Shown: positions 16,082 to 24,847, counted from the first letter of the stretch. The stretch: DNA of 42,133 nt from Clostridium sp. (GCA_022773025.1 JALEZF010000082.1:1-42133); one strand, 5' to 3'. The notes: generated by a model from the sequence alone, not told the origin. Translations and numbers: made by a program.

Positions 16082-17851
16082 ATGAAAAGAAAATGCAATG
16101 TGGGAGGTCAGGCTGTAATCGAAGGCGTTATGATGCGTGGTGAAAAGGGTATTGCTACTGCAGTTAGAAAGCCTAATGGTGAAATAACTATAGATTTAAA
16201 GAAGCAGATACCATTAAATAAAAGAAATAAGTTTTTTTCACTCCCTGTGATAAGAGGTTTTTTAGCTCTTGTAGATTCACTTGTTATAGGAATTAAAACA
16301 TTGAATTTTTCAGCGTCCTTCTTTGAGGAGGATGAGGAGCCATCTAAGACTTACGAATTTATGAACAAAATCTTTAAGGGGAAAGCTGATGATATAATAA
16401 TTGGCTTTACAACTATTTTATCCTGCGTGCTTTCTGTAGGACTGTTTATAATAGTGCCCACTATAATAGCTCAATTTTTTAAACGCATGGGCATATCCAG
16501 TGTAGGTCTGAATTTTATAGAAGGTATAATAAGGGTTATCTTGTTCCTTATGTATATAGTTCTTATAAGCAAGATGGATGACATATATAGACTTTTCCAA
16601 TATCATGGAGCAGAACATAAGACTATATTTTGCTATGAAGATGAATTAGATCTCACAGTGGAAAATGTAAAAAAGTTTGGTAGGCTTCACCCTAGGTGTG
16701 GGACTAACTTTATGTTTTTAGTTGTTCTTGTAAGTATAATACTTTTTTCTTTCACTGGATGGGGAAGTGTTGCTGAAAGAATTATATCAAGACTTTTGCT
16801 TTTACCTGTAGTATCCGGAGTAACCTTTGAAATCATAAAATGGTTAGGGGTTTCCGATAGTGCTATAGGAAAAGTTGTGGCATATCCTGGATTAAAGCTT
16901 CAACTTTTAACTACAAAGGAACCAGATGATAAACAAATAGAAGTAGCTATAGCTTCCTTGAAAGCAGCAGAAGGTATTCCTATAGAAAAAACTATTGGTG
17001 AGCTCTTAAATGAATCTAATGAACAGCTTAAAAATGTGAGCGAAACTTATATATTAGATGGACAGCTAATGATGGAAAAAGTAATAGGAAAAGACAGAAT
17101 TTATATAATGACTAATAGATCTGAAAAGCTGACTTTAGATAATGAAACTGAATTTAGAGCGCTTTTGAAGAAAAGAAAAAATAATATGCCTATGAAATAT
17201 ATATTAGGACATACTGAATTTATGGGTATAGATTTCTATGTGGAAAAAGGAGTGCTTATTCCTAGAAATGATACTGAAATACTTGTGGAAAATGCATTGG
17301 ACATCATAAAATCCATGGATAGTCATGATATAAAAATTTGTGATCTATGTTGTGGTTCCGGAGCTATTGGTTTGTCTTTGGCGAAATTTTTAGAAAATGT
17401 TACAGTAGATCTTATAGATATAGAAGAGATCCCAGAAAAGGTTACGAAAATAAACATAGAGAGATTGGAATTGGAGAAAAGATGCAAATTTATTCATAGT
17501 GACCTTTTAGAAAAAGTTATAGAAGAAAATAAAAAATATCAGATATTAGTAAGTAATCCTCCTTATATAAAGGCAGAAAATATAGATGAACTTATGAAGG
17601 ATGTAAAGGATTATGAGCCTAAAAAAGCTCTTGATGGAGGATGTGATGGTCTCGACTTTTATAGAGACATTGCAAAGGAAGCTCTTAAGGTTTTAGAAGA
17701 AAACGGATATATAGTGTTTGAAATAGGTTATGATCAAAGACAGGATGTGGAGTCTATCCTTAAAAATAATGACTATAAAAACATAAAAACTATACAGGAT
17801 TTGGCAGGGAAAGATAGAGTTGTATTAGGTCAAAAAATATCTAATGATTAA
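16082..17851 (+). CDS. prmC: YqhQ-like DUF1385 membrane domain fused to PrmC
   Basis: One 589-residue frame joins two complete proteins. Residues 1 to about 300 are a DUF1385 (YqhQ) membrane protein of unknown role: VGGQAVIEGVMMRGEKGIATA at the N-terminus, several hydrophobic segments, QYHGAEHKTIFCYE and LHPRCGTNF. Residues about 304-589 are PrmC, the SAM-dependent glutamine methyltransferase of class I release factors: IPRNDTEILVE, SAM motif CDLCCGSGAIGLSLAK, and the NPPY active site near residue 492. The ATG at 16082 follows AGGTAGGGG; the frame opens upstream only within tdk. prfA, encoding the substrate RF1, is the next gene. The fusion probably tethers the methyltransferase at the membrane (inference). 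I recall similar fusions in other clostridia. Confidence 0.93.
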   Translation: MKRKCNVGGQAVIEGVMMRGEKGIATAVRKPNGEITIDLKKQIPLNKRNKFFSLPVIRGFLALVDSLVIGIKTLNFSASFFEEDEEPSKTYEFMNKIFKGKADDIIIGFTTILSCVLSVGLFIIVPTIIAQFFKRMGISSVGLNFIEGIIRVILFLMYIVLISKMDDIYRLFQYHGAEHKTIFCYEDELDLTVENVKKFGRLHPRCGTNFMFLVVLVSIILFSFTGWGSVAERIISRLLLLPVVSGVTFEIIKWLGVSDSAIGKVVAYPGLKLQLLTTKEPDDKQIEVAIASLKAAEGIPIEKTIGELLNESNEQLKNVSETYILDGQLMMEKVIGKDRIYIMTNRSEKLTLDNETEFRALLKKRKNNMPMKYILGHTEFMGIDFYVEKGVLIPRNDTEILVENALDIIKSMDSHDIKICDLCCGSGAIGLSLAKFLENVTVDLIDIEEIPEKVTKINIERLELEKRCKFIHSDLLEKVIEENKKYQILVSNPPYIKAENIDELMKDVKDYEPKKALDGGCDGLDFYRDIAKEALKVLEENGYIVFEIGYDQRQDVESILKNNDYKNIKTIQDLAGKDRVVLGQKISND

Positions 17852-17906
17852 ATAAACAAAAGTTGTAGAAGAAACAAAGGATAAGCTATTAGTGACTTAT
17901 CTAGTG

Positions 17907-17936
17907 TTGATTAGAAATTATATTTTGTGATATAAT
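17907..17936 (+). promoter_or_regulatory. Sigma-A-like promoter of prfA
   Basis: TTGATT (17907-17912), an 18-base spacer, TATAAT (17931-17936), about 40 bases before the prfA ATG. prfA may thus be transcribed independently of prmC. Confidence 0.6.
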
Positions 17937-17975
17937 TATAAACTATGAAAATATGATTACGGAGTGATAAAAAGA

Positions 17976-19058
17976 ATGTTAAATAAGCTTAATTTTATAG
18001 AAGCAAAGTACGATGAATTATCGATGAAAATAAGTGATCCTTCAGTAATGGCCAACCAAAAAGAATGGCAGAAACTTTGTAAGGAACATGCGGATTTAGA
18101 GAGTATAGTAACTCCATTTAAAGAATACAAAAAGGCTGAAGAGGATATAGAATTTAATAAGGAATTAATAGAAAATGAGAGTGACAAAGAGCTTAAGGAA
18201 ATGGCTCAAGAGGAGCTTAAGGAGCTTATTGAAACAAAAGAAAGATTGGCTGAAGAGCTAAAAGTGCTACTATTACCTAAAGACCCTAATGATGACAAGA
18301 ACGTATTTGTAGAAATTAGGGGTGGTGCTGGTGGAGATGAAGCAGCACTATTTGCAGCAAACCTTTTTAGAATGTATACAAAATATGCAGAAAATAGAAG
18401 ATGGAAAGTAGAGCTTATGTCTGCTAATGAAACAGATATTGGAGGATTCAAGGAAGTTGTCTTTATGCTAAAGGGTCATGGTGCATACTCAAGACTTAAG
18501 TATGAGAGCGGAGTTCATAGAGTACAGAGAGTGCCAGATACAGAATCAAGTGGAAGAATTCACACATCTACTGCTACAGTTGCAGTGCTTCCAGAAGTTG
18601 ATGATGTAGATGTAGAAATAAATCCAAATGATTTAAAGATTGATGTGTTTAGAGCATCAGGAAATGGTGGTCAGTGCGTAAATACCACAGACTCAGCTGT
18701 AAGAATGACTCACTTACCAACAGGACTTGTTGTATCATGTCAGGATGAAAAATCTCAGCTTAAAAACAAAGAAAAGGCTCTTAAGATATTAAAAGCTAGA
18801 CTATATGAAAAAGCGGAAGCTGAAAGAACTGCAAGTATAGCAGAAGACAGAAAGAGCCAAGTTGGAACTGGAGATAGAAGTGAAAGAATAAGAACATACA
18901 ACTATCCTCAAGGAAGAGTAACAGACCACAGAATAGGACTTACTCTTTACAAGCTTGAAACTTTCTTAAATGGAGATATAGATGAGATAATAGATGCTCT
19001 TATTACAACTGACCAAGCTGAAAAGATGAAGTCTATGGGAAATACAGAAGAACTTTAA
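17976..19058 (+). CDS. prfA: Peptide chain release factor 1
   Basis: Recognises UAA and UAG and triggers peptide release. The ATG at 17976 (MLNKLNF) is preferred: GGAG at 17961-17964 serves it with 11-base spacing, whereas a GTG at 17964 overlaps that site. The 360-residue product is the normal RF1 length. The catalytic GGQ lies at about residues 231-233 ([10 protein letters not shown]); its Gln is the PrmC target. The stop-codon reading tripeptide is Pro187-Asp-Thr (PxT) in [19 protein letters not shown]; the middle residue is often Ala or Val. A U-less hairpin follows the stop. Confidence 0.97.
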   Translation: MLNKLNFIEAKYDELSMKISDPSVMANQKEWQKLCKEHADLESIVTPFKEYKKAEEDIEFNKELIENESDKELKEMAQEELKELIETKERLAEELKVLLLPKDPNDDKNVFVEIRGGAGGDEAALFAANLFRMYTKYAENRRWKVELMSANETDIGGFKEVVFMLKGHGAYSRLKYESGVHRVQRVPDTESSGRIHTSTATVAVLPEVDDVDVEINPNDLKIDVFRASGNGGQCVNTTDSAVRMTHLPTGLVVSCQDEKSQLKNKEKALKILKARLYEKAEAERTASIAEDRKSQVGTGDRSERIRTYNYPQGRVTDHRIGLTLYKLETFLNGDIDEIIDALITTDQAEKMKSMGNTEEL

Positions 19059-19065
19059 AATAATT

Positions 19066-19089
19066 AGTGAATGGGTTTACCCATTCACT
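19066..19089 (+). other. Strong intercistronic hairpin without T-run, after prfA
   Basis: AGTGAATGGG (19066-19075) and CCCATTCACT (19080-19089) form a perfect 10-bp stem with a TTTA loop, eight bases after the prfA stop. The following sequence (GAATTGATATC) has no T-tract, so it is not a standard intrinsic terminator. It may protect the upstream mRNA 3' end or stop RNases. Confidence 0.8.
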
Positions 19090-19127
19090 GAATTGATATC
19101 TATATAAATATTATCAGGGGTGGAGCT

Positions 19128-19709
19128 ATGAATATTGATAAGGCCATAAGAAAGCAGAGAAAATCTTACAAGATATTTATGCTTACTATGAGCTTTATTT
19201 TTTTAATATTACCTACAGTGTTATTTGCAACAGAACTCCACAAAAATTTATTCTTGCTATTTTATATGGCTATTATAGAATTATTGGTGGCTATGTCCAT
19301 GTTTATAAGAGCTAATCAAGAAAGGCTGGAGTTTGAGTATGGTAATAATAAACTTAAGATATCCGTAGGGCTTATCAGGAAAAATTACATTATCTTTTGT
19401 GATAAGATTGCCTTAGTACATACAGAAGATAAAGAAGATGATTTTTCAATAATTATAGTCACTACACTAAAGTTTAGAAATAAGAAAATAAGGCTTATAA
19501 GTAAAGAATTTTTAAAACGATATCCTTATGCTGGAAATGAGTACCTTAAGCTAAAAAAGAAGGAACCTGAAAAGCCATTTTACTACATAGTGATTAAAAA
19601 AGGTGGATTAAAAAAGTACTTACTATTAAACACTATATATAAGAATTCTGTAAAAGCTATGTTTACAGATGAAGCTATAGAAAATATAAAGAAGGCTAGA
19701 GGTCTATAA
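19128..19709 (+). CDS. Hypothetical two-helix membrane protein
   Basis: 193 residues, not assigned to a family. After a basic start (MNIDKAIRKQRKS) two hydrophobic helices (about residues 17-34 and 41-60) are followed by a soluble basic domain with alternating beta-like strands (LEFEYGNNKLKISVGLIRK, FSIIIVTTLKF). This layout resembles PH-like (bPH) membrane proteins, but I cannot confirm it. The ATG follows GGGGTGG. It lies between prfA and a ZIP transporter gene, with 54 bp to the latter, so co-transcription is likely. Codon use matches the neighbours. Confidence 0.75.
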   Translation: MNIDKAIRKQRKSYKIFMLTMSFIFLILPTVLFATELHKNLFLLFYMAIIELLVAMSMFIRANQERLEFEYGNNKLKISVGLIRKNYIIFCDKIALVHTEDKEDDFSIIIVTTLKFRNKKIRLISKEFLKRYPYAGNEYLKLKKKEPEKPFYYIVIKKGGLKKYLLLNTIYKNSVKAMFTDEAIENIKKARGL

Positions 19710-19763
19710 AAGTTATATTTCTTCTTCTCCATAAATAAAATTAATAATGGAGGAGGGAGAATT

Positions 19764-20480
19764 ATGAATCTTATTTTAATAATAATAGTTAGTTCTGTAA
19801 TATCTCTTATAGGTACCATGATAGGTGCATCTATAGGAGTATTCGTTAAGAATCCAAGTCCCAAATTTATTGGTGGAGCTATGGGATTTGCAGGTGGATT
19901 GATGCTTTCTGTAGTGGCTTTTGACTTGATACCAGAGGCTATGGAAAAGACGGGATTTTGGAATGTTATAGCCTTTTATATCCTAGGTATTGTAATAATT
20001 TACGCTATAGACAGGCTTACAGACAACAGGTCAGCCAAATCTTATTCTAAGGTAGCTCTCATAACGTCATTAGGACTTATGTTACATAACTTTCCTGAGG
20101 GGGTTATAATGGGATGTGGGTTTCTAGCAGGGAAGACATTAGGGCTTAAGATGAGTCTTATAATAGCTATACATGATATACCTGAAGGGTTGGCAGTGAC
20201 AACACCTCTTATGGCGGCTCATAAAAGTCCGGCGAAAGTTCTTTTATATGCTTTTGTAACAGCACTTCCTACAGCTTTTGGAGCGATATTAGGAGTGGGA
20301 CTTGGAAATATATCTGACAAATTCTTAGGTGTGTGCCTTTCCATAGCTTCTGGAATAATGATGTATGTGGTATTTGGAGAACTTATACCAGAATCAAATA
20401 ATTTGGGTAGTAATGTTATAAACACTGTGAGTCTTTTGGTTGGAGTGACTTTAGGACTTATAATGATGAATGTTATGTAA
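19764..20480 (+). CDS. ZIP family divalent metal transporter
   Basis: 238-residue transporter with about eight hydrophobic segments, predicted to import zinc or other divalent cations. The two metal-binding helices carry LMLHNFPEGVIMG and IIAIHDIPEGLAV, the classical H-N/D-x-P-E-G pairs of ZIP helices 4 and 5; GELIPESNN is near the end. GGAGGAGGG (19749-19757) precedes the ATG by six bases; a possible stem (CTCCAT 19727-19732 with ATGGAG 19747-19752) could cover it. It is 20 bp from the next gene, forming an operon with the Sua5 and YwlE genes. Metal specificity cannot be read from the sequence. Confidence 0.9.
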   Translation: MNLILIIIVSSVISLIGTMIGASIGVFVKNPSPKFIGGAMGFAGGLMLSVVAFDLIPEAMEKTGFWNVIAFYILGIVIIYAIDRLTDNRSAKSYSKVALITSLGLMLHNFPEGVIMGCGFLAGKTLGLKMSLIIAIHDIPEGLAVTTPLMAAHKSPAKVLLYAFVTALPTAFGAILGVGLGNISDKFLGVCLSIASGIMMYVVFGELIPESNNLGSNVINTVSLLVGVTLGLIMMNVM

Positions 20481-20500
20481 TTTACGAGGAGGATTTAAAG

Positions 20501-21553
20501 TTGAAAACGGAGATAGCTATTGTTGATGAAAACAACATAGATATGGCTAAAGTAAAGAAAGCAGCGCAAATCATAAAAGATGGAGGAGTTGTAGCTTTTC
20601 CCACAGAAACAGTGTATGGCCTTGGAGCTAATGCTTTGAATGAAGAAGCTGTAAAAAAAATTTTTATAGCAAAAGGACGACCTCAGGATAATCCTTTAAT
20701 AGTTCACATTCAAAGTATTGATGAATTAGAGAATTTGGTGTATGATATATCAGATGTAGCGAAAAAACTTATGAATAAATTTTTTCCTGGACCAATTACT
20801 ATAATTTTAAACAAGAAAGATATCATTCCAGATATGACTAGTGCAGGTCTTAAGACTATAGGTATAAGAATGCCTAAAAACAAAATAGCGCTGAAGCTTA
20901 TAAAGGAAGCAGGAGTTCCTATAGCAGCTCCTTCTGCTAATATCTCAGGAAGACCTAGTCCTACAGATGTGGAAAGGTGTATAGAGGATTTAGACGGAAG
21001 AGTTGAAGGTATCTTGGGAGGGTCCTGTAGTGAAATCGGAGTAGAATCAACCATAGTTGACTGTACTGTAGATCCGCCTTGCGTATTAAGGCCGGGTGGG
21101 GTGACTTTAGAAGAGCTAAGAGAAGTTGAAGATGATATCTACATGGATAAGGCTATCATGCAAAAGCCAAGCAAGGACCTAAGGCCTAAGGCTCCGGGAA
21201 TGAAGTATAGGCATTATGCACCAAAAGCTCAGGTAAAAATTATAGAGGGAAATGTAGAACAAACTGTTGCAAAAATTAATGAAATGTTGCAGAATTATAT
21301 AGATGATAATAAGAAAGTAGGAATTCTTGCTTCTGATGAAACTAAGGACCTTTATAAAAATGGTACTGTAATTTCATTAGGTAGTTTAGAGAATATGCAG
21401 GAAATAGCGTCAAATTTATTTGAAGCTTTAAGACATCTTGATGATTTAAATGTTGATATAATATTATCAGAATCCTTTGAAGAGAAGGGAATAGGTGTAG
21501 CCATAATGAATAGACTCAGAAAGGCTGCAGGCTTTAATGTTGTCAGAGTATAG
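20501..21553 (+). CDS. sua5: Threonylcarbamoyl-AMP synthase (Sua5/YwlC)
   Basis: Makes threonylcarbamoyl-AMP from threonine, bicarbonate and ATP, the first step of t6A37 tRNA modification. Start is TTG at 20501 after GAGGAGG. 350 residues: the YrdC-fold catalytic domain (about 12-205) has VVAFPTETVYGLGANA, KGRPQDNPLIVH and PSANISGRPSPT; a Sua5 C-terminal domain (about 215-350) follows the linker with APGMKYRHYAPKA. The long form matches Sua5/YwlC rather than short TsaC. Followed 12 bp later by the YwlE-like gene, as in B. subtilis ywlC-ywlE. Confidence 0.95.
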   Translation: MKTEIAIVDENNIDMAKVKKAAQIIKDGGVVAFPTETVYGLGANALNEEAVKKIFIAKGRPQDNPLIVHIQSIDELENLVYDISDVAKKLMNKFFPGPITIILNKKDIIPDMTSAGLKTIGIRMPKNKIALKLIKEAGVPIAAPSANISGRPSPTDVERCIEDLDGRVEGILGGSCSEIGVESTIVDCTVDPPCVLRPGGVTLEELREVEDDIYMDKAIMQKPSKDLRPKAPGMKYRHYAPKAQVKIIEGNVEQTVAKINEMLQNYIDDNKKVGILASDETKDLYKNGTVISLGSLENMQEIASNLFEALRHLDDLNVDIILSESFEEKGIGVAIMNRLRKAAGFNVVRV

Positions 21554-21565
21554 AAGGAGGTAAAG

Positions 21566-22018
21566 ATGAAAATACTATTTGTATGCACAGGAAACACTTG
21601 TAGAAGTCCTATAGCAGAAGTTATATTTAATAAAAAGTGTGAAATGGAAGGCGTAAAAGCTATTTCAGCAGGTATTTCTGTAGTTCCATGTAGTGTGGCA
21701 TCTAAAAATTCTTCACAGGTTGTTTTTCAAAATTTAGACATAGATATAAGCAAAAGAGCTGCTGTTCAGATAACAGCAGATATCATAAAATCTTGTGACT
21801 TAATTTTAACAATGACTCAATATATGAGGGATGTTCTAAAAAAGAATTTTTGTGAAAAGTCAGAATGCATATACACCCTAAGCGATTTTGTTGGTGCAGA
21901 GGGTGATGTTATGGACCCTTACGGTGGAGATATTTCCTTATATGGAGAGACTTACAAAGATTTAGAAAAGAAAATAGATATGCTGCTTACAAAATTAAAA
22001 GAAGATATGAGTATTTAA
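21566..22018 (+). CDS. ywlE: YwlE-type low-molecular-weight phosphatase, probable protein arginine phosphatase
   Basis: 150 residues of the low-molecular-weight protein tyrosine phosphatase fold. The P-loop VCTGNTCRSP has nucleophile Cys7, Arg13 and, notably, Thr11; in B. subtilis YwlE a Thr at this position favours phosphoarginine over phosphotyrosine. The general-acid Asp is in VMDPYGGD. It therefore probably removes phosphoarginine placed by McsB (not in this window). Context (Sua5 before, rpiB after) matches ywlC-ywlE-ywlF of Bacillus. AAGGAGG lies five bases before the ATG. The 3' end, including the stop codon, is inside a hairpin with a T-run. Confidence 0.85.
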   Translation: MKILFVCTGNTCRSPIAEVIFNKKCEMEGVKAISAGISVVPCSVASKNSSQVVFQNLDIDISKRAAVQITADIIKSCDLILTMTQYMRDVLKKNFCEKSECIYTLSDFVGAEGDVMDPYGGDISLYGETYKDLEKKIDMLLTKLKEDMSI

Positions 22019-22040
22019 GAATACTACTATCTTCTTTTTT
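21997..22040 (+). terminator. Hairpin terminator spanning the ywlE stop codon
   Basis: An outer stem AAAAGAAGATA (21997-22007) with TATCTTCTTTT (22028-22038) and an inner stem AGTATT/AATACT (22010-22015, 22020-22025), then T-run. The TAA stop (22016-22018) lies in the apical loop. Ribosomes reaching the stop would melt it, so it may act mainly on untranslated mRNA. Confidence 0.75.
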
Positions 22041-22079
22041 GCAATAATCAAAATATATAAACATATTGGAGGTATTACT

Positions 22080-22529
22080 ATGAAAATAGCAATAGGATGC
22101 GATCACGGTGGATTTCAATTGAAAGAGGAAGTGAAAAAGCATCTTGCTCAAAAGGGCATAGAATTCGAGGATTTTGGTACATATAGCGAGGCATCTTGTG
22201 ACTACCCAGACATAGCTGCTTGTGTTGGAGAAAAAGTAGTTGCAAAAGAATTTGAACTTGGAATATTAATTTGTGGAACTGGTATTGGAATAGGTATAGC
22301 TGCAAATAAAATTCCAGGAGTTAGAGCAGCTCTATGCAGTGACACATTTAGTGCCCATGCAACTAGACAGCATAACAATGCAAATATACTAACAATGGGT
22401 CAGAGAGTAGTTGGAACTGGACTTGCGTTAGATATAGTAGATACATTTTTAAATTCTTCATTTGAAGGTGATAGACATCAAAGAAGAATAGACAAAATAT
22501 CAGCAATAGAAAATAAATATAATAAATAG
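22080..22529 (+). CDS. rpiB: Ribose-5-phosphate isomerase B
   Basis: Interconverts ribose 5-phosphate and ribulose 5-phosphate in the pentose phosphate pathway, supplying the ribose used for PRPP. RpiB/LacAB family, 149 residues, full length. IGCDHGGF at the N-terminus includes Asp8-His9; the catalytic Cys65 is in [26 protein letters not shown] follows. GGAGGT lies seven bases before the ATG. The gene is 11 bp upstream of upp, which consumes PRPP. glyA, present between these in Bacillus, is absent here. Confidence 0.96.
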   Translation: MKIAIGCDHGGFQLKEEVKKHLAQKGIEFEDFGTYSEASCDYPDIAACVGEKVVAKEFELGILICGTGIGIGIAANKIPGVRAALCSDTFSAHATRQHNNANILTMGQRVVGTGLALDIVDTFLNSSFEGDRHQRRIDKISAIENKYNK

Positions 22530-22540
22530 GAGTGAAGAAA

Positions 22541-23170
22541 ATGAGTAAAGTTACACAAATATCACATCCCCTAATACTACACAAACTATCTTTTATAAGG
22601 GATAAAAACACTGGATCTAAGGATTTTAGAGATCTTGTAAGCGAAGTTGCTATGCTTATGGCATATGAGGTTACTAGAGATGTACAAACTACAGATGTAG
22701 AAATAGAAACTCCTATCTGTAAAACTACATGCAAAACTTTAGCAGGAAAGAAGATGGCTATAGTTCCAATACTAAGAGCAGGACTTGGAATGGTAGATGG
22801 AATGCTAAACTTAATACCAGCTGCAAAGGTTGGACACATAGGATTATATAGAGATGAAGAAACTCTACAACCAGTTGAGTATTTCTGCAAATTACCTCAA
22901 GATATTGAGGAAAGAGACGTTATAGTTGTAGATCCAATGCTTGCTACAGGAGGATCTGCTGCAGATGCTATAACACTTCTTAAGAAAAGAGGAGCAAGAA
23001 ATATAAAGCTAATGGTACTTATAGCAGCACCAGAAGGATTAAAGGCTGTTATGAATGAACACCCAGACGTAGATATATATACCGCATCTGTTGATGAGAA
23101 GCTTAATGAAAATGGATATATAGTTCCTGGTCTTGGAGATGCTGGGGACAGATTATTTGGAACTAAGTAA
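22541..23170 (+). CDS. upp: Uracil phosphoribosyltransferase
   Basis: Salvages uracil with PRPP to form UMP. The ATG at 22541 ([11 protein letters not shown]) follows AGGAG by eight bases; an in-frame GTG at 22532 overlaps that site and is rejected. The 209-residue product is the usual length. The PRPP-binding loop is [15 protein letters not shown]; the uracil-binding end has [19 protein letters not shown]. It shares an operon with rpiB and is closed by a terminator. Confidence 0.97.
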   Translation: MSKVTQISHPLILHKLSFIRDKNTGSKDFRDLVSEVAMLMAYEVTRDVQTTDVEIETPICKTTCKTLAGKKMAIVPILRAGLGMVDGMLNLIPAAKVGHIGLYRDEETLQPVEYFCKLPQDIEERDVIVVDPMLATGGSAADAITLLKKRGARNIKLMVLIAAPEGLKAVMNEHPDVDIYTASVDEKLNENGYIVPGLGDAGDRLFGTK

Positions 23171-23186
23171 AAATTAAAACTTTCTT

Positions 23187-23228
23187 AAAAGGCTGTAGAA
23201 ACCGTAGGGTGCTACAGCCCTTTTGTTT
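23187..23228 (+). terminator. Intrinsic terminator after upp
   Basis: GGCTGTAG (23191-23198) pairs with CTACAGCC (23212-23219), flanked by AAAA and CTTTTGTTT. Confidence 0.85.
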
Positions 23229-23254
23229 ACTTATAGGGGGATTTAGGGTATAAT
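23226..23254 (+). promoter_or_regulatory. Sigma-A-like promoter of the dCMP deaminase-tagO-wecB unit
   Basis: TTTACT (23226-23231), a 17-base spacer, TATAAT (23249-23254), 50 bases before the ATG. It overlaps the tail of the upp terminator. Confidence 0.6.
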
Positions 23255-23303
23255 TTAGGTGTTTAAGTAAATGTATCGAGATAAAAGGAGATTTTAGGGA
23301 GAT

Positions 23304-23792
23304 ATGAATAGAAGGGATAAACATAACTATTATTTAGATATAGCTCAGACTGTTTTAGAGAGAGGAACATGTTTAAGAAGAAATTATGGGTCAATAATAG
23401 TAAAGAATGATGAAATTATATCAACTGGCTACACAGGTGCCCCTAGAGGAAGGAAAAACTGTATAGATCTTAACAGTTGTATAAGAGAAAAATTCAATGT
23501 TCCTAGGGGAACTCATTATGAATTGTGCAGAAGTGTTCACAGTGAAGCTAATGCCATTATAAGTGCTGCTAGAAAAAATATGATAGGGGCTACTTTGTAT
23601 TTAGTAGGAAAGGATTGCAGAACAGGAAAATTAGTAGAGGATGCTAATTCTTGTGCTATGTGCAAGAGACTTATAATTAATTCTGGAATTAAAGAAGTTA
23701 TAGTTAGGATAAGCGAAGATGATTTCAATATATTAGAGGTTGAAGATTGGATAAAAGAGGATGATTCTTTAGACATGATTACTGGATACTAA
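23304..23792 (+). CDS. dCMP deaminase (ComEB-like)
   Basis: Zinc-dependent deaminase predicted to convert dCMP to dUMP for thymidylate synthesis. 162 residues. The zinc-binding and catalytic residues are in SVHSEANAI (H-x-E) and SCAMCKRLI (C-x2-C); RRNYGSIIVKND and GYTGAPRG form the substrate side. The HSE and SCxxC forms differ slightly from the commoner HAE and PCxxC. A gap of 26 bp separates it from the tagO-like gene, so they are probably co-transcribed. Confidence 0.92.
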   Translation: MNRRDKHNYYLDIAQTVLERGTCLRRNYGSIIVKNDEIISTGYTGAPRGRKNCIDLNSCIREKFNVPRGTHYELCRSVHSEANAIISAARKNMIGATLYLVGKDCRTGKLVEDANSCAMCKRLIINSGIKEVIVRISEDDFNILEVEDWIKEDDSLDMITGY

Positions 23793-23818
23793 AATAAATT
23801 TAGATAGGAAGAATATAT

Positions 23819-24847
23819 ATGGGTGATATAAAACTAGCTGTTATAGCTTTTCTTATATCTTTAGGAGTTACTCCTTTTGTAAGGAAATTAGCTTTCAAGA
23901 TAGGGGCTGTAGATGTACCTAAAGAAGCGAGAAAGATTCACAATAAACCCATGCCTAGAATGGGTGGATTTGCTATTTTCATAGCCTTTGTTTTAGGTCT
24001 TGTCATAAGCAAAGGTGCGATAACTACAACAGAGAGAGGAATAATAATAGGCGCTACTGTAATTGTGATAGGTGGTATCTTAGATGATGTCATGGATTTA
24101 AAGCCGAAAAGTAAACTTGCATTTCAGGTACTGGCTGCGGTGATACTTATACTACATGGTATATACATAAATTCCATAACAAATCCGTTCTCATCATTAA
24201 GTGATGGATTTATCAATATAAATATATTTGCAATTCCTATGACTATAATATGGGTTGTAGGTGTTACTAATGCATTAAACTTAATTGATGGACTTGATGG
24301 TCTTGCAGCAGGAGTGGGATTTATAGCATCAGTAACTATATACATGGTTGCGATATTAGCAGAGAGAAATAGTGTAGCTACATTAACAGCTATACTGGCT
24401 GGATCAATACTGGGCTTTCTGCCATATAATTTCAATCCGGCATCTATATTTATGGGAGATACGGGATCTCAGCTTTTAGGATTTCTTCTTGCGGCTATAT
24501 CCATGGAGGGAGCTGTAAAGTCAGCTACCACCTTTGTTATAGTTGTGCCAATATTGGCATTAGGATTGCCTATTTATGATACTCTATTTGCTGTTATAAG
24601 AAGAAAGGTAAATGGAAAATCTATAATGGAGGCCGATAGAGGACATTTGCATCATAGATTATTAGATTTAGGACTTAGTCAAAGGCAAAGCGTTATAATA
24701 ATGTATTTAATAAGCGCATGCTTAGGTGCCATTGCTATACTTGCTATGGAAATAAGTACAAAGAAAGCTTATTTCTTACTGGTTTCGGTTATAGTGTTAA
24801 TTGCCGGAGTAGCATGGAAAATGGGATTTTTCAAGAAAAGTATTTAG
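23819..24847 (+). CDS. tagO: Undecaprenyl-phosphate GlcNAc-1-phosphate transferase (TagO/WecA family)
   Basis: Polytopic membrane enzyme that starts wall glycopolymer (teichoic acid type) synthesis by transferring a HexNAc-1-phosphate to undecaprenyl phosphate. 342 residues, with around ten hydrophobic helices. Motifs: KIHNKPMPRMGG, GGILDDVMDLKPKSKL, NALNLIDGLDGLAAG, NFNPASIFMGDTGS and the C-terminal HLHHRLLDLGLSQRQ. The ATG follows AGGAAG. The downstream wecB begins 17 bp after the stop; together they supply and use UDP-HexNAc. Confidence 0.93.
   Translation: MGDIKLAVIAFLISLGVTPFVRKLAFKIGAVDVPKEARKIHNKPMPRMGGFAIFIAFVLGLVISKGAITTTERGIIIGATVIVIGGILDDVMDLKPKSKLAFQVLAAVILILHGIYINSITNPFSSLSDGFININIFAIPMTIIWVVGVTNALNLIDGLDGLAAGVGFIASVTIYMVAILAERNSVATLTAILAGSILGFLPYNFNPASIFMGDTGSQLLGFLLAAISMEGAVKSATTFVIVVPILALGLPIYDTLFAVIRRKVNGKSIMEADRGHLHHRLLDLGLSQRQSVIIMYLISACLGAIAILAMEISTKKAYFLLVSVIVLIAGVAWKMGFFKKSI

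Noticed and set aside
22363-22890. 175-codon minus-strand frame over rpiB and upp
   Set aside because: Antisense to two clearly conserved enzymes; low-complexity hydrophobic translation, no start signals.
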